Below are positions 4,674 through 5,971 of a DNA stretch of 5,971 nucleotides, piece after piece (the stretch's first letter is position 1; each line of letters starts with the position of its first letter). Both the position numbers and the translations under genes were made by a program. The notes under the pieces were generated by a model. That model searched no databases. It was not told the origin of the DNA and was given only the letters and a program-made list of their open reading frames with translations. Source of the stretch: Rhodospirillales bacterium. Lineage in GTDB: Bacteria > Pseudomonadota > Alphaproteobacteria > Rhodospirillales > Casp-alpha2. The stretch is from positions 1-5,971 of the forward strand of contig JABJOR010000528.1 of assembly GCA_018664265.1 (NCBI GenBank), in the 5' to 3' direction.

Positions 4674-5971
4674 ATGAACATTCAATCAATGACCGCTATA
4701 ATTACTGCTGCCGGGCTCGGCACGCGTATGAAATCCAGCTTGCCGAAAGTCATGCATCCCATTGCCAGCCAGCCGATGATCTGCAGCCTGATCAACACAC
4801 TGCAAAGTGCTGGTGTTGGAAATATCTGTGCCGTGATCAGCGAGAACATGGATATGGTCGCAGACGCTGTCGCACCCCATAAAACAGCCATTCAGTATGA
4901 GCCCATGGGCACAGGGCATGCGGTTCTCAGCGCCAAAGCGCATATTGAGACCGCACCTGGTGATATACTCACGGTTTCCGGGTCTGACCCGCTGATAACT
5001 CAAGAAACATTTACCAAATTGATGGAACGCCGCCAAGCGGCGGATAACCCGGCAGTCGTGGTTCTGGGCTTTCGCTCAAAAGATCCTGGCCTTTATGGAC
5101 GTCTGATTACCAATGATGAGGGTGAGCTAGGAGCCATTGTTGAGGCCCGCGACGCAAGCCCCGAACAGCTCGCCATTGATCTGTGCAACGGCGGCACCAT
5201 GGCCATTGATGGCTCTGTCGTGTTGTCCATGCTGGAGCGCATCGGCAATGACAATGCCAAAAGCGAATACTATCTGACTGACCTGATTAAAATCGCCCGG
5301 GACGATGGTCGTATTTGTGCCTTTTTGGAAGTTTCCGAAGAAGAACAAATCGGTGTGGATACTCGCGCTGACCTCGCCCAAGCTGAAGCCATCATGCAGC
5401 AACGCCTACGCAGCAAAGCGCTGGATGGTGGTGCGACCCTTATTGCACCGGACACTGTAACCTTCAGCCATGACACCGTGCTTGGTAAAGATGTTGTGGT
5501 TGAGCCCAATGTGTTTTTCGGCCCCGGCGTCGCCATTGGCGACAATGTGACCATCAAGGGCTTTTCCCATCTGGAAGGCTGCACCGTTAAAGACGGCGCG
5601 ACTCTCGGCCCATATGCCCGCCTGCGCCCTGGAGCTTCCATTGGTGAACGTGCAAGAGTCGGAAACTTTGTCGAGATCAAGAACGCGGAGCTTGGCACTG
5701 GCGCAAAAGCAAATCATCTGAGCTACATAGGCGATAGCACCGTCGGCGCAAATGCCAATATTGGTGCGGGGACCATTACCTGTAACTATGACGGGTTCAA
5801 CAAATCGCACACAGTCATTGGCGAAGGGGCATTTATTGGCTCCAACACAGCGCTTGTGGCACCAGTCACCGTCGGGGATGGCGCCATTATCGGGGCTGGC
5901 AGCACAATTACTAAAAATGCAGAGCCAGACTCGCTTACTGTCACGCGCGCCGAGCAGAAATCAATCACAGG
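4674..5971 (+). CDS. glmU: Bifunctional UDP-GlcNAc pyrophosphorylase / glucosamine-1-P acetyltransferase, 3' partial
   Basis: GlmU acetylates glucosamine-1-phosphate with acetyl-CoA and then transfers UMP to give UDP-GlcNAc, the cytoplasmic precursor of peptidoglycan and lipid A. 432 codons are present and the window ends before the stop; about 20 residues are missing against the usual ~450. Residues 8-235 are the pyrophosphorylase domain: AAGLGTRM (12-19, with R18), K25, MGTGHA (78-83), YGR (141-143), E157, N172. Residues 250-432 are the left-handed beta-helix with hexapeptide repeats. They keep R318 (LRPG), K336, H348, Y351, NYDG (371-374) and K377 of the acetyltransferase site. Oddly, the GDxPL motif reads GSDPL (103-107) and GVN reads GVD (227-229), so both expected Mg2+ ligands differ. 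The start at ATG 4674 has no clear Shine-Dalgarno, and an in-frame stop lies 30 bp upstream. Confidence 0.95.
   Translation, partial: MNIQSMTAIITAAGLGTRMKSSLPKVMHPIASQPMICSLINTLQSAGVGNICAVISENMDMVADAVAPHKTAIQYEPMGTGHAVLSAKAHIETAPGDILTVSGSDPLITQETFTKLMERRQAADNPAVVVLGFRSKDPGLYGRLITNDEGELGAIVEARDASPEQLAIDLCNGGTMAIDGSVVLSMLERIGNDNAKSEYYLTDLIKIARDDGRICAFLEVSEEEQIGVDTRADLAQAEAIMQQRLRSKALDGGATLIAPDTVTFSHDTVLGKDVVVEPNVFFGPGVAIGDNVTIKGFSHLEGCTVKDGATLGPYARLRPGASIGERARVGNFVEIKNAELGTGAKANHLSYIGDSTVGANANIGAGTITCNYDGFNKSHTVIGEGAFIGSNTALVAPVTVGDGAIIGAGSTITKNAEPDSLTVTRAEQKSIT

Noticed and set aside
4499..4681. 60-codon minus-strand frame upstream of glmU
   Set aside because: It has no recognisable ribosome site and no family resemblance, and its start overlaps the glmU start. 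Likely chance.
4686..5968. Minus-strand open frames across the right end
   Set aside because: They are antisense to glmU, whose plus-strand frame is open for 432 codons with clear family motifs.
1..5971. CRISPR array, tRNA or rRNA genes
   Set aside because: No regularly spaced repeats beyond the single 34-bp period pair at 4363-4418, and no cloverleaf or rRNA motifs, were seen.

Overview
The window looks like chromosomal DNA of an alphaproteobacterium that carries an insertion-rich accessory segment beside a core gene. The lineage rests on the glmU gene at the right end. Its product has wording I associate with alphaproteobacterial GlmU (GFRSKDPGLYGRL, RIGNDNAKSEYYLTD, the NHLSYIGD block). 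The genus cannot be told from this sequence.

Positions 2-1216 and 1254-2481 are two different but related IS3-family insertion sequences of the IS407 type. They lie in the same orientation, 37 bp apart. Each has orfA (HTH plus leucine zipper) and orfB (DDE integrase with exact D-35-E spacing) in the -1 frame. Each has an in-phase A AAA AAG slippery heptamer at the junction, an SD-like sequence before it and an RNA stem after it, so the working transposase is an OrfAB frameshift fusion of 366 or 368 aa. The second element has clear 25-26 bp terminal inverted repeats and an AAAG 4-bp target duplication. It also carries a perfect 30-bp palindrome in the tail of orfB. Both look intact.

Positions 2482-4343 are AT-rich and hold a compact run of four possible + strand genes: a 60-aa ORF of unknown function, a 46-aa lipoprotein, a 224-aa protein with about five membrane segments, and a divergent DedA/VTT-like membrane protein. 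They overlap or lie within 40 bp of each other, which suggests one envelope-associated operon. I do not recognise this combination, and it is the best candidate here for something undescribed.

Positions 4344-4673 are non-coding and contain a 22-bp direct repeat with a third partial copy. From 4674 to the window end runs glmU, the bifunctional UDP-GlcNAc synthesis enzyme, cut off before its stop. Its acetyltransferase half keeps the known active-site residues. The two Mg2+-ligand positions of its uridyltransferase half are both changed (expected Asp to Ser, expected Asn to Asp). This may be a ligand rearrangement or a sign of a specialised or decaying copy.
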